DNA from: Otis tarda
Taxonomy: Eukaryota; Chordata; Aves; Otidiformes; Otididae
Direction of reading: 5' to 3'
DNA: 64,000 nt
Assembly: GCA_026413225.1 (NCBI GenBank)
Contig: CM048560.1
Span: forward strand, 13,906,001-13,970,000
In this document: positions 27,195 to 40,160 of the stretch, piece by piece
Layout of the letters: every line of letters begins with the position of its first letter
Position numbering within the stretch: the stretch's first letter is position 1
The notes under the pieces: generated by a model
The model's database searches: none
The model's input: the letters and a program-made list of their open reading frames with translations, nothing else
What the model was told of the DNA's origin: nothing
Made by a program: the position numbers and the translations under genes

Positions 27195-27199
27195 CTTCC
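27195..27199 (+). repeat. Right target-site duplication of LTR copy 1 (CTTCC)
   Basis: This matches 26053-26057 exactly and fixes the right boundary of the solo LTR. Confidence 0.8.
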
Positions 27200-30100
27200 C
27201 CAGGCAGGTCTTGCCATGCCCAGAACGATTTTTGTGTTTCAATGCGTTGATTATCAGCCTGGGCAGAGAATCTGGACCTTCCAGGGATTCTCCAACTGGT
27301 TTATCCTGGAAAATCAGTCAAGCTGTATATAGATATCCTTTACTCTAAGCTCTTGTGCTTTACATTCATGGACCATATTCACCCTTCTTATGAATAGATA
27401 CTGATGATAAATAGATAGATACGAATGATACAAATGATAGATATAAATGTCAGTATCTCAGATGAAAGTATCTTCATTGTTTTTCTCTCTCTTTATTCAT
27501 TAAAATGCCATCATCTTCTCCATTCTCCATTACCTCTATGAAGACTGTTTAGATTTGGCTCATAAAAATAGTTTCCTGTAATTAAGATTTGGGTTTTTTC
27601 ATAGCACAGTGACCTTATTTTCCTGTTTTCTTGACAAAATCAACACTCCCCAGACACATTCTCTGTTTACCTTCTGGCAAGCCACTACATTTTTACCACA
27701 CTGAGGAGTATAAGTGCTACAGATAGTTCTAGTGAGCTTTATTTGCATTTTAGTAGATTTTTTTATTTAGTTTAGAGCATATCTTTACATCTCCTGAATT
27801 ATTGATAAGTACTTTCTCATTGGTGTAGGTGAACTTCACCAATAAATGGAAAGAAACAAATGAAATAGAATATGCCATTTGAATTTCTATCTGAATCTTA
27901 AGTTACAGGGAAACTTGTGGTGGAACAGACATCTCGTAATGATGACACAGTAGTGTCTTACGTCCACTTGACAGTTGTATAACAAGCTATGGAAGATGGG
28001 CAGCACCAGGCTCTAAAATTGCCTTCACAGTGGCTCTCACCAAAAAAGGGACACGCCAGAAGACAGTCATACAAATGGCAACTGGATAATACAAGTAGCA
28101 AGACAGTGAGAAGATTAGGGGACTGCCTTTCAAAACTAAGGATATTTGAGTTCATTTTGTCACTCTGGCAGAAATGTGGTATTAAGTAAAAAAATCAAAG
28201 TCATACTCAAGCTGTGAGCACAAATACTTCCTCTTTTTTTTTCTGAGTAATACTGGAAGTGCTTATTCTCTAGGCGTCTTACTTTTTTACTTTGGAAGTT
28301 GTTTAGAGTTTCCCAGAGCTCATTGATGATGTCACATCCAAAGAGGAGGTCTCTCTGTGAACCTGAAGAACCTGTGCCAGTAGGCATGCCTATAAATTAC
28401 CCGTAGAACTGATTTCCAGGCAAAACGTAGGGCGGTGATTGCTTTTTGTATAAACATTCTGCTGTTTTGGCCATGGTTTTGCTGCCAAAATCCTACCCCC
28501 TTTGTGCAGTAGCTAGAAGTTAAAAAAAAAAAAAACACACTCTAGAAACATGAATACAATTCTGTCATGTTGAGGAGAGGTGCTGAGGTTTCTTATAAAT
28601 TAAATGGATTTTGATCCAAATGGGATCAGAACACTGAGAGTATGTTTGCGACAACTGTATAAATTGGGGATGTTCAGCCTACAGCTGCCAAGTGTGAAAT
28701 TCCCCTGTGGCTTGTACCAGCTGTCCTGATGCAGAGGTGCAGGGAGGTACCGCCGCTCAGTCAAACACTATTGTCCAGAGCTCCTCCTGGAGATGTGTGC
28801 TTGCAATCTTGCTTCCAAAAACACAGCACATGAACATGACTCCCTAGTCTAACAGTGAGGCAGATTGGTGATGACATGTGGCAGGGATATGTTTGTCTGG
28901 AGAGCGGTTCTGTGGGCTGCGGTTAGGCACACCCCCAGAACAGCAGCTGGAGGCAGGCAGACTGCTGAACACATACAGCTGAGTACTGCCAGAGAAACTG
29001 CTTCATAGGCTGCCTAGTAACTGGGTACATTAAAAGACTTCATATTACTGAAGCAGAACTAGTTCTTTACCAAGAGTTATTTATAGGGGTGCTTGTAGCA
29101 TTTCAGTCATGCCCTCACAGATGGCTTGTTGATGCCTCATTCAGGCGCACTCATGTTCCTCTGAACTCAGGGCAGCAACCTCTGGAAAGGCAATTGCACG
29201 TATGGTATGTGTTTATCCTGTGTAAAGGGTGTTCCAGGCTGCAATCAGCGTCCCTCTCCATGTTATGGAAAAGGAAATTCTGGGACACAGAATGTTCAAC
29301 ACACCTCAGAGTCTACAGTTCATCCTCATTATGGTGCAGAGAGCTTTAGGCACTGGCAGAGAGTCATCTGCAGTACTTACTCAACATTAACGAGAATATG
29401 TCTCTCATCTGATGCTATACTGGAGAAGAGGAATCTTAGGCCCTTTTTGTTCTTAAGGTAACAGCTGAAGATTGGCCTTGTATTGGTCCTTAGTGCTCAG
29501 AGCTTGTTCTCTTCAACGTAGTGTTAGCACTCAATAAATAATAAATAACTGCTATGTTATTGTCTCTTTAACGAGCTGAGCCTATAGTCCCAATGCGCAG
29601 TAGCTGTGCATGCACGTCTCCATATGCAATATTAATGATTATGTTATGTAACCGTGTAACGGAGTGTCAAGGAATCTCTGGGACTCTTGCCTGAGTGAGG
29701 ATTTGGATGGAATATGAACAGCAGAGTTTGGCCCTGGATTCATACAAGTAAATTGATCAGCAGCAGAGCCACCATTTTCTATTCGCTTGATAAATAAGTT
29801 CAGCCTTTTACAATCAGAGAGAGATTTCAAGAACATACGCCATACTGCTTGCTTATGAAGCATTTTCTTGTTCATTGCTTTGAATAAACACAAGCTGAAT
29901 GCAGATAACTACGGCTGTGTTTGATAGCACCAAAGACTGGGCTAAAAATGCCCAGAGTGACAGGGTCACAGCTGAAAAGCTCATAGCTCCCAGGGAGACC
30001 CCAGCTGGTGCATGCACAAGTCTCACTGAACAGAGCAACAGCTCTGTTTCTACGTTTCTACTAACTAGGCAGTGTAAGACTCCCTCAGCCACCTTCAGGA

Positions 30101-30269
30101 GGGGAGGGGAGCATTGAAGATGCTCAGTGCGTTGCTTGGAGCCAGGCTGCATGCACACATAGCAGAGTTTGTTTTTCTGATGTTGCTTGGAAGCATCTGC
30201 TTTCTCTTCTCTTTAGCGTGTTGCCTCCTAGACTGTTCAGCCCCGAGCCCTGTATGAAATATGCACATG
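27200..30269. other. Intergenic sequence, no gene seen
   Basis: AT-rich, with a degenerate GATA-type repeat near 27388-27450. Short frames up to 101 codons (30158-29853, minus) show no domain. The words CACTCAATAAATAATAAATA near 29530 resemble the 3' end of MIR or L2 elements, but too little is left to call. Confidence 0.5.
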
Positions 30270-30590
30270 CACAGGCAGGGCAGGGAGGGAGAAAGAGAAG
30301 AGTCAGCTGCAGCTTACTAAAGCATCAGAGGAAGAAAGAGAATCAAAGATGGATTTGGGAGGCCATGGAAGAGAGAGAGAAGGAGATGCAAGATGTTGGA
30401 AGATTTACTGCATGAGAGAAGCTAAATGAGGAAAAGGGAGTATGTGAAAAGGATGAAGAGAAACTGGAGGGGGAACATAGGGAAACTGGAAGGAGAGAAC
30501 ATAAAAAACGAGTGGATGATGAGACAGAAATGAAGAACAGTAAGGGGCACAGTTCAGAAAAACAGAAAAGGGCTGAAGGATTATTTCAAT
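30270..30590 (+). other. Purine-rich tract
   Basis: About 320 bases are mostly A and G on the plus strand, with repeated GAGAGA, GGAAG and AAAGAGAA words. A frame at 30218-30415 gives a short Lys/Glu/Arg-rich peptide by virtue of composition. The tract could form triplex DNA. It is opposite in sense to the pyrimidine tracts at 2750 and 19270. Confidence 0.55.
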
Positions 30591-32009
30591 ATCTTTTAGG
30601 AAGAGCCTAGAGAGAAGCTTTTAAAATTAGAGTTTTAAAAATTAAACAATCAAAGCAATAGTGTTTTGAGGCTTTTAAAGGAAGATGAGAAAATCCAGAG
30701 GGGCTGCACTGGAGCATTGAGAAGTTTTCTAATTCTTTAAGATACTAAGTCCTCTGGAGATTTTAGTTAATTTACTATTCCAGTCATGGGCTGATTCCTA
30801 GGATCATTACATCCACAATGCGTTGCTTTCTGCTCTTCTTTTCCTGTGACAGAGATTAGTAGTACAGGTTTTTCTTCCAAGTGGTGCTGCTTTTTTTGGT
30901 TTGTTTTATTTTTAACAACAGATCTGAATTGTCTTGCAAGGGACTAGGAGAGTTTTTGTAGCTGTGGTGTTGAGAATAAATATTCAGTGGATCCTTCAGA
31001 ACCAGAAATCTACTGTACTGTGATTGCAAGACATGATTTCACAGCTTGGTGGTTCCTTGTGGTCCTGTGTTCCTATGCTTCTGTAGAACCCTAGTAGATT
31101 AAAATTTTATTTCTGAAAACTTTTAAGCCTTCAACTAATGCCTCTTCAGCAAAGCCCTCTAGTATGAACTTTAAGAACATGCTTACGTTTCTTTGAAGTC
31201 AATAGAATTAGAAAAGCTCTGCTGAAAAGAGATAAAGGATTTGTTTTGTTGAAGTATCCAGGGATATAATTAAAACAATTTTAAGTACAAATCTTTGTAA
31301 AGATACTGTTATTTAGAACAAAAATGGCTGGAATCAGTTTAACAAAATTAATTAAATATCTTGAAGCTCTTTCATACTGGAATAAAGGAGTGCATATGAA
31401 CAGTCCTCTTCTCTGTTGTAATTCTCACCATTCATCGTTTTGGTACAAACCTGTGTTTTGACCAGGCTTTTTGTAGTTTGGTGTGGACACATTATTCTGA
31501 ACAATGCTAGCTTCTTACAGATGGTCACAATATTCTTTGTTTCCTTCACAGGTGAACATGATTTCAAACAGCAGGCGTCAGTCTCAGGGAAGCTATATGA
31601 GGTTGCCATGCTTCATGTTAGTTGAGGTAAGAAAATACTGTAGATACATTTCTAAGTTCTTGGGTGTATTTTAAGAAAATGCTCTCAGCAGCAACAGATT
31701 TATATTTTACCAACGTGTTTATGTTTATCTCAACATGGACTGCTATCTGCTAGTTGACAATCACTTATGGCAGTTGTGAATAAAACTTCTGTCCCCATAC
31801 TGGTTTTTTTTTTCCCTAATTCTTTCAAGAGAGGGAATGAAGAGGGGTCCCTATGCTTGCACTCTTATTTTAAGTGGATGTGATGTTATGGAGTGCCAGA
31901 ATCCAGGAGAGAGAAGTACCTCTGAGCTGGGCCCATATAGATATTGGTGGTTAAATCTTAATAATAATACTCCATCAATCTAGAATTCTTTTTGCTTATC
32001 AATCTTAAG
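30591..32009. other. AT-rich intergenic sequence, nothing recognised
   Basis: No coding frame above 85 codons and no identifiable repeat. Confidence 0.5.
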
Positions 32010-32120
32010 CCACTTTACATTTGAGAGTAAATATCATTACTTTAATTTTAAAGGTAGGGAGCAGTGGAACAGAAGGTTACTTTAGTTGTTCAAGGTCTTT
32101 CAGTCTCTCAGGAACACGAG
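32010..32120 (-). mobile_element. Probable MIR SINE relic, antisense
   Basis: On the plus strand the words TTTTAAAGGTAGGGAGCAG, GGAACAGAAGGTTACTTTAG and GTTCAAGGTCTTTCAG follow the reverse-complement MIR order (TTTTACAGATGAGGAAACTG, AGGCACAGAGAGGTTAAGT, CCCAAGGTCACACAG). Identity is modest, as expected for an ancient copy. The call is by eye. Confidence 0.5.
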
Positions 32121-35100
32121 ACATTTCAGAATAATGCCTGTTGAGTAACTTAAACACCATCTAAACAAGTTTGCTTTTATTTTGCTTGTATTTTTGAGAC
32201 TGTTCTTACTGAGGCACTATTAACAATTAATTTTCTTTACTCTGATACTTGTAGATCACGTTCATAGCAGAACTGGCCACAGTTATGTCTGCCCTTCAGT
32301 GAAGCTGAAGGTGCAACACAGCATAGATTTATTTTGTTCTGTTTGATCTGACTTTAAGGTGGCTCGCTTCAGCCCCACAATGAACTCAGCAGAACTTGCC
32401 ACCTGCGGGGATTTTGGAGTGTCTGGCTGCTGTGGCTGTATCCTCACTGTTAAACTGATTATGCTAAAGCTAGCTTAGCCAGGGTTAGATCGGGAGGGGT
32501 GTGGATAAGGATGCTGCACATCCATAGCTGCGTGTGTGGCCAAGGGCACACTCATTGCACTCCAGTGTGTGAGGACGGCAGGTACAGCCCCTTAGCCTCT
32601 GTAGTAAATCTTGGGCTAGCACTTAGGTGTAACTGCACTACATGGCAGTCACACAAGGTCTGTGGTGTGGAAGTTCTGGCTAGGTGCAAGCTCACTTCCA
32701 GACAATGGACCAAATTATATTGTAACAAATATATTGTTATATAGCAGTATATATCGTGGAACCCAATAAAATATTGGTGTGAAGAAGAATGTAACTTCTT
32801 CATAGGGCAGGTTTGACATTGGTAACTCAGTTTAGGGTAGTTGTACCCATTTATGTTGGCAGAGGTTTTGTTCCCATTTCTCCTAAGGCATTTCTACATC
32901 CAAAACATTTGGATCACATATAAAATTCAGGCACCATTTTGCTTATCTTTTAATGCATGGTAATTATGAGAAATCCTGATGGTTATTCCAGGGTTTCCAG
33001 CTGATTTGATATGAGGGAGCTTGAGGGAGATGATTAAGCTATATTTTGAGCACAATCTTTCCTGATTTACTTATGCACACTGGTATCATTGGATTCTGTG
33101 GGCTGCAGATCGAAGTAGAACATCTTCAAATAAACATTGCCCATGATGAGGGAGAGTAGGAGGTTTGCATTCAATTTTTTGCTCAACCACAGACTTTGTA
33201 TACCGTATTGAACATGCCACTTAGGCCTTACTGCAGAGGCAATCGGTATTATTGTGCCTGGATTATAGGAAATCTGTTTGGTAGTAGTTGTTCCAGGGAT
33301 TTCAGTAGTGCTTAATATTGGACTTCAGAAGTAAAAGTTGAGGAGCATCAAGATTCCTCTGTGGATCTAATTCCTAGACTCTCTGTGTCTTGGTACCCAT
33401 CTCCTTACCTCACAGTGGTACTGGGAAACCAGTGCTTTGGTTGCTGTAGGATGCTTAGATCCTTCTGCGATACATTTAGAGACACCTGATAAATGGAGAG
33501 TGGGGGATGTCATAAATTGAGGGAGAATATAGCAACATGCCAAACAAAGGTTTTCTATGGTGTAAACATTACGACTTCAGTGACCTTTCCTGAAGAAATT
33601 TTCATCCTCTATGGAGTCTTTCTTCTTTGCCTTATAAATTACAGTGGGTTCTAACTTATTTCTAACCTTGGGAGATAAGTTATCTAAGCAGATAAGATGT
33701 ACAGAAACTTTCAGTAGTAAGGAAACCAGAGTCTCTGTAGACTACATTCTTCTGGTGATACTAAGCTCTATACCCTTCAAAATGTCAGCTTTTCTCTACA
33801 GAGCAGTCTTGTAAGCTACTACTGTCAACTTTCTGAAAACCTCTGTCCTTTTCAATTCACAAATGACAGAAAAGATGCATCTGGGTATTCTGTCATCTGT
33901 TCCAGATACTTTCATTAGTCTAATTCAAAGAGATGAACCTCTTTTTATCTGTTGATCCTAGTGGATGAAACTAGGAGTCTGTATCTGACTACCCAAGCTG
34001 GAAGAAAAAAATGTAAGTTCTATAAGTGAGAATATTGACTTTTATGTACTTCAGATACTTCAGAGTTACATTCATCAACTACCTATCTAAATTTAGTGAA
34101 AAATTTGCCTTAATGTGCAAGGGACTTCTGGCAGCATAGAGCTCTGAGCTGTGCTTAACCATGCTGATAGGATTTGTCCTTTTTTGGTTTTTTTTTGGGG
34201 GGTATATGTTTTGTAGCAATACAGCAATGGCTTTTTTTTCATGCTTCTCAGGAGATCTCTGCCTTGGTTACGCACTCTGCAGAGCTCTTTATGCAATTTA
34301 TTCTCCATTGAATTGTGAGCTTTCTCATAGCTAAGAATCAAGGTGACTCAGGCAATTTACAGCTGATTCAACAGTGGGAGGTCAATCTTAGTTTCTCCTT
34401 TACCCTTTGGGCTCTAAGGATTTATTTTCTGCCTAAGAAGGACTTTATTTAGAATCTGTCTCTTGTGTAATTTTCTCAGCCTACCATTTTCTTCTCCTCT
34501 TTTTTTTTTTCTGTTTCCAGTATCTAAGTAGCTTGTCAGCAGTCTTAAATCTGGCCAGTACAGCATTTAGGGTGCAGAAACTAGTTGCATGTGAATGACT
34601 GAACTGCAGTTGCGTGAATTCATGGTGATACTAGAAAGGATACTGCCAAAAGGAAGTAAGTAAAAAGCATTTCACATCTCCCATCAAAATAGCCAGCCTT
34701 CAAAATCACAACATATCAATCAATCTTTATTTTAATTTATAACTCTCAAAACTTTTTTTTTAAATCTAGAATTTTTAATTTTTTTTTTTGCAATGGATCT
34801 TAAAGCAAAACACTAGATGTGTATACTGAAGTCTGTTCTTAGATTAATAGAGCGTGGTTTCTGCTTCTACCAAGTATATTAGTTGGTGTTCATTCTTGCA
34901 TCCCATTAACTACTCCTGGCTTATGACTTCAGAGACAGATACAAATACAATTCTAACAGATGGCATAGAGAAGTTGCTTTAGGGAAATAGATGAGCTTTG
35001 AAGTAGGAAGTGAAAGGCTTAGGCAGTCTTTGTCATTAAATTTGACCAGGATGTTATAGAGATCATTTTACAGAGCAATTGTCATGACTGACTGTCCTCT

Positions 35101-38100
35101 AAACCCATTCCAAAAACAGGAAAAAAAAATCATTGCTCCTTTAACACTCTTGCTGAATTGGATGTATCGATCATTTGGCTAAAAGCATGGAGGGAAATAC
35201 TTCTCTAGAAATTATGTGTGAGTCTCCCATTCCAATAGATTATTCTTCTCCTTTATTAAAATAGAAAAGTTTACTTGCTTAGAATCTGAGACTTGTGAAT
35301 GTTATTGCTGTGTATTGATTAACCTACATCTACTGCACTGTTCATTTACGTGGCTTTTGGATAGAAACTACCTTACATGAAAATAATTATTTCACAGTTC
35401 TTTACAGTTGCTCATTTCTGTAATTCATTTTAGTAACGCTTTACAATGAAAACTATCTGTGCCACAATACATATCTCTTCTATCATTGCTAGACAGGAAT
35501 AGTCCACTGTTAGAAACAGTCCCCAGTGGGGCTCTGGCTATCTGTGTAGTATTTTACTTTCAAGAACAGCAACACATTTTATTTGACAATGCCCTGAAAG
35601 ATTAAACTTCCAACTGTATCTAACAGGATTATAAACGTTCAAGGAGAAGAGGATTTTAACACTAATCATTCACTGAGAGCAATGCAACTGAGAAAGAAAG
35701 AACTGATGCTGATGAAAAGCACTAATTGTGCTAATGAAACTTCTTAATGTCTTCTACTGATGAGGCAAGCATTGGAAAGCTGCTGCTGCTTTGAAATGGA
35801 TGAAGCATAATTCAATAAATGTTCTTTATTTGTAATGTAATCTTCCCAAGCAATTTCTGAGCTTAGCTCTCATAAACCAGTAACACCCTAGTAAGCAATT
35901 TCACTGTAGCAGATAATTGTTTAAGGACTTGCCTAGTAGAGAACCAGATGTATGTAAACGTCCTGCTCTAAGGTTGTGTCGGTCACTCCAGGCAATGCAG
36001 AAACAAGCCACTTCCCCTCCTTTGTTGCTCTGTACCTGCTGGCACTGAACGTGATTGTAGTAGCCAGTAACATGAAACAGGTACTGTTTCTCCTGCTTTT
36101 CAAAATGCCTGTTTTACTTACAAGAAATAGATCAAAGCGCAGAAAGGCAGGAAGAAGAGATGCCAAGGACAGCAGGATCCAAGGGAGCTATTATCTGAGG
36201 GAAACTAATCCATGAATGAAATTTTTGTCTGGAATTGTCTTGAAGTCTGAAGAGGTTTCCAGAATTGTTGCTCTTCGCTCTGATGCAATGACTTTTCCAG
36301 CCCTGACCATGACAAATGCAGGGAGAAAAACATAGCTGGCATTGAGTGAATGCATTGCAGTTTACCTCTCCTGATGGCTATGCTAGAAGGGAGGGCATCA
36401 TGGGGTCTGTACCTATTGGATATGAACAAGGAGCTGAACTTTCCTTTCCCTGTGGGATATTTTCAGTATGCTTAGGGATATTTTTAGACAGTGAAAGTAT
36501 TTTCTAAGAACTTGTACAGCATAACTATCACAATTGGTTTACAAACTTTATTACTCTATTTCTTTAGAGCACTCCCACTAGTGATATTTTTCTTGAAAAC
36601 TGAAATGAAAAGATTATGTAGCAGTATCTATTCATTACATAAAACTAGTAAGATACAGCTATTGGTGCAGGATTAAATTGCTGTATATCTACAGCAATGA
36701 AAATTTCTCCTTCCAAGATTTTTTTCTGTCTTTGGGGAAGATTATATGAGAAAAGCTGCTCTGTGTCCCCATTTTCATCACCCTTGTTTCTGGAGTTGCT
36801 AATTGCAATGTTATTGTAAGACACTTGAGATACTAAGTAGAGAGATCATGATTAAAACCTGTGTGGATGATACACATTTTTTAGAGTCATACGTAGTACA
36901 CCATACATGTTTTTCCTGAACTTATTGTTGACTTTGGCTGTGTAACTAATGCCAAGGTCAGCTGGGACAAATCTGATATTGTTCCCATTTCTGTGGGATG
37001 ACATTTCTTTTTTGCTAACTGAAATCTTAAATGTTCCTAATGGAATGAAACACTGGACATTAGGATGCCTAATAAGCTAAATAATTTGCTTAAATCCAAT
37101 TTGGATGCTGTCCTAGTTACTGTAGAAGTAGTATTCAGCATGCTGGATATTGGCATTGCTCTATGAAGAAAAGGTTAATGCCATAAAAATTATGTGTCCT
37201 AAGATGGTTGTGTCTTTTTAGCAACTGCCCACTCCATTTCCCAAAGGTTAATTTTTTGTGCCGGCTTACTGAGAATTTGATTCTGCAGCCCTTATGTTCT
37301 GTACTCAGATCTCCTACTGATTTTAATTTGTCTAAATTAACAGAATTCTTATGGGGGGAAAAGACCAAACACTAATAATATTTTAATGACTCTTTATTTC
37401 TGAAATAGTTGTAGTTATATTTACAGCTTTACCACCCAGCAGTCAGTTCAAAGTAAATGAGCTTTATATGCTTCTAAGAATGATAGTTTCTGGCAACTTT
37501 AAGAGTGTAAAAACTGCATGATGCCTTAAGGCCATAAGAATAAAGTCACTAGGCAGTCATAAGAGAAAAGGGATACTGATCTTAGTTCTGGCAGATATCA
37601 ATGAATCCTTTCCTGATATGAATCCTGAAGATATTTTTTTATTCCTTGATTTTGTCCCAGTGATACAGCCTTCTTACCCCTCTACCACCTGCCAGGCTTA
37701 CAGTGAGCCAGGCTGCCTGTGCATAATCAAATTCTCTTCATATTGTCCTGCTGTCATGCCAGCGTACTAGCTGCCTGTGTGAGCTGCTGCGCTGCTACCT
37801 TTTAATCCTTTTGCTCTGGCAGGAGCCTACAAAATCCCCCCCTTATTGCATTTTCCCACAAGAAACCTGTAATGTCAACTTCTGGTGTTCTTGCCAAGTT
37901 TGTAAATGTACCCTTGCACAAAACTCTCGCTCCTCAGTTTTCCTTCTTTAATCAGTTTTTCCCACATCATCACTTGCCACTTCTTTCTTTTAGTACAGTC
38001 TGGTTGTCTGGAGTTAAGCTGGCTAGCAGGATGAATAAGGCATTGAATGAGTAAGGGTTTCCAAAAGCAGTGATGAAAGTAAAGAGTTCTGTATTAACCA

Positions 38101-38640
38101 AACAGGCATATATTTTGTTATGTAATAATTAGACAGTGTCCCCTATTACATCATTGATACTAATATTGTAATCTAATAAATTTCTGACCTTTTAGCCAAA
38201 AAATTTCTTAAACATGGAATATTTTTAAATGAGAAGCAATCTCAAGTAAGTTAATTTAGCAAAGAGCTTGAAAGCTTTAGTTATTAATAATTCATGGCAC
38301 CAACGATAGCAAGTTACCACGAAGGATCTTCAAAAGCTGGCTTATTTATTATTTTATTATTACTCTGGCTCTTTACCTTTCTAGCTACTCCTTGCAGTTC
38401 AGGATTCACTTCCCAAAGCAGCAAAGGCTATTGCTATGTCTCTCAGAAGTGACTTTTCAACTGTTTAAGTTACTTTCTTCCTTGCTATCTTCCTGAGTTC
38501 CTGCTAATGCTTGACAGTATACTTTTTGCCTGGAAGGTAACTATGTTGAGAAATAATGACCAGGTCAAAGGGATAGCCTCTCAGATTATTTTTTTAAGGA
38601 CCAATCCTGTAACAGGTTTTATGTAGCACCTTAATGGAGC
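32121..38640. other. AT-rich intergenic sequence, no gene seen
   Basis: Single-copy-looking sequence with T runs near 34190 and 34500. Frames do not exceed about 85 codons and none resembles a known protein. Confidence 0.55.
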
Positions 38641-38672
38641 ATATACATATATATATATATCTATATATATAG
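38641..38672. repeat. TA-rich microsatellite
   Basis: Alternating AT/TA dinucleotides with single C interruptions, self-complementary and able to form a cruciform. It lies about 110 bases before the longer perfect hairpin at 38780. Confidence 0.75.
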
Positions 38673-38779
38673 GACTGTCCCTTTAGAAAGGGGAAAATTA
38701 AGAGATATCTTTGTCACTACTGGTGTAAGTAAGCGGATGGGCAGTTTCAATTTGTACCAATTCACCAGAGGACCAGAGA

Positions 38780-38819
38780 TCCTCTAAATATGATCTCACC
38801 AGAGATCATATTTAGAGGA
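38780..38819. repeat. Perfect 18-bp inverted repeat with a 4-base loop
   Basis: The arm 38780-38797 (TCCTCTAAATATGATCTC) is the exact reverse complement of 38802-38819, around the loop ACCA. A third partial copy in the direct sense (AAATATGATCTCA) begins at 38819, and ACCAGAGAT occurs both before the left arm and across the loop. This nesting of direct and inverted copies fits a replication template-switch event better than a transposon end. Confidence 0.85.
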
Positions 38820-38952
38820 AATATGATCTCATTTTTAGATATGAAATACAATAATCAAGTGAATTACAATAATTGCAGTGAATCACCATTAGAATGGATT
38901 GTAATCATTGAGAGTAAAGACTGTAAATCTATGGGTCAGAGTATATCAGAAG

Positions 38953-39110
38953 TAATTCACAGAATCACAGAAAAATTTAGGCTTGAGGGGACTCCTGGCA
39001 GTCCTGTAATCCACCCATGTGTTCAGAGCAGGGCTGACTTCAATTGTAGGTCAGGTTCGTCAGAGCCTTTTCAGTGAAGTTTTTAGTATCTCCAAGGTCA
39101 GAGATACCTT
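38953..39110 (-). mobile_element. CR1 LINE 3' fragment
   Basis: On the plus strand it begins ACAGAATCACAGAAAAA and continues with GGGGACTCCTGGCAGTCC and TGTTCAGAGCAGGGCTGACTT. That is the reverse complement of a CR1 3' end (a tail of ATTCTGTG-type repeats, then the end of ORF2). It is diverged, carries no open frame of note and stops where the LTR at 39114 begins. Confidence 0.75.
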
Positions 39111-39113
39111 GTC

Positions 39114-40160
39114 TGGTGGGTTGACCCTGGCTGGACACCAGGTGCCTACCAAAGCCGCTTTATCGCTCCCCTCCTCAGCTGGACAGGGGAGAGAAAATAT
39201 AACAAAAGGCTCATGGGTTGAGATAAGGACAGGGAGAGATCATTCACTAATGACCATCACAGGCAAAACAGACTTGACTTGGGGAAATTAGTTTAATTTA
39301 TTACAAATCAAGTGTCAGAGTAGGATAATGAGAAATAAAAACAAATCTTAAAACAACTTCCCCCGACACCTCCATTCTTCCCAGGTTTAAATTTACTCCT
39401 CATTTTCTCTACCTCCTCCCCACAAGCAGTGCAGGGGATGGGGCATGGGAGATGCAGTCAGTTCATCACATGTTGTTTCTGCCGCTCGTTCCTCCTTATG
39501 GGCAGGACTCCTCACACTCTTCCCCTGCTCCAGCGCGGGGTCCCTCCCATGTGAGACAGTTCTTCACAAACTTCTTCAATGTGAGACCTTCCCACAGGCT
39601 GCAGTTCTTCACAAACTGCTCCAGTGTGGGTCCCTTCCACAGGGTGGAATCCTTCAGGAATGGACTGCTCCAGCATGAGTCCTCCACGGGCCACAGCCTC
39701 CTTCAGGCATCTGCCTGCCCTGGCATGGGGTCGTCCCCAGGCTGCAGGTGGATCTCTGCTCCTCTGTGGACCTCCATGGGCTGCAGGGGGACAGCCTGCT
39801 TTACCACCACAGGCTGCAGGGCAATCTTGTCAGGAGCAGCATTACTCCTCCCCTCCTTCTTCATTGCTCTTGGCATCTGTAGGGCTGTTCTGCCCACATA
39901 TTGTCAATCCTCTCTCCAGCTGCAGTTTGCTCTTGCACAGGGATTTTTTTTCCTTCTTAAATATGGTATCACAGAGGTGCTACCACCGTCGCTGATGGGC
40001 TTTGCCTTGGCCAGCGGTGGGTCTCTCTTTGAGCTGGCTTGCACTTGCTCTGGCAGGCATAGGGGAAGGTTCTAGCGGAAGGGGTAGAGTAGAGGTGGTG
40101 TTCTGCAGAAGGTGGGGGCTTCTCAAAGTGCAGGGGCGTCTGTCCTGCAGTGGGCATGAA
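39114..40160 (-). mobile_element. ERV LTR (copy 2), right boundary uncertain
   Basis: It begins TGGTGGGTTGACCCTGG, the reverse complement of the GGGTCAACCCACCA end I know from avian LTRs. From about 39190 it closely parallels copy 1: GAGATAAGGACAGGGAGAGA, then the GGCAAAACAGACTTG block, TTTAATTTATT (minus-strand AATAAA at 39302-39297), and the GCTGCAGGTGGATCTCTGCT repeats. The first 80 bases and the last 150 differ from copy 1, so they belong to different subfamilies. I could not find a target duplication. Frames up to 207 codons inside are artefacts. No retroviral genes lie next to it. Confidence 0.75.

Noticed and set aside
29510..29550. CACTCAATAAATAATAAATA as an L2/MIR 3' end
   Set aside because: Suggestive words, but too short and low-complexity to support a call.
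39452..40075. Frames of 207 and 123 codons
   Set aside because: Same explanation: LTR copy 2, with parallel sequence in copy 1.
26058..40160. The two LTRs as ends of one large provirus
   Set aside because: They are different subfamilies, copy 1 has its own target duplication, and no gag, pol or env sequence lies between them.
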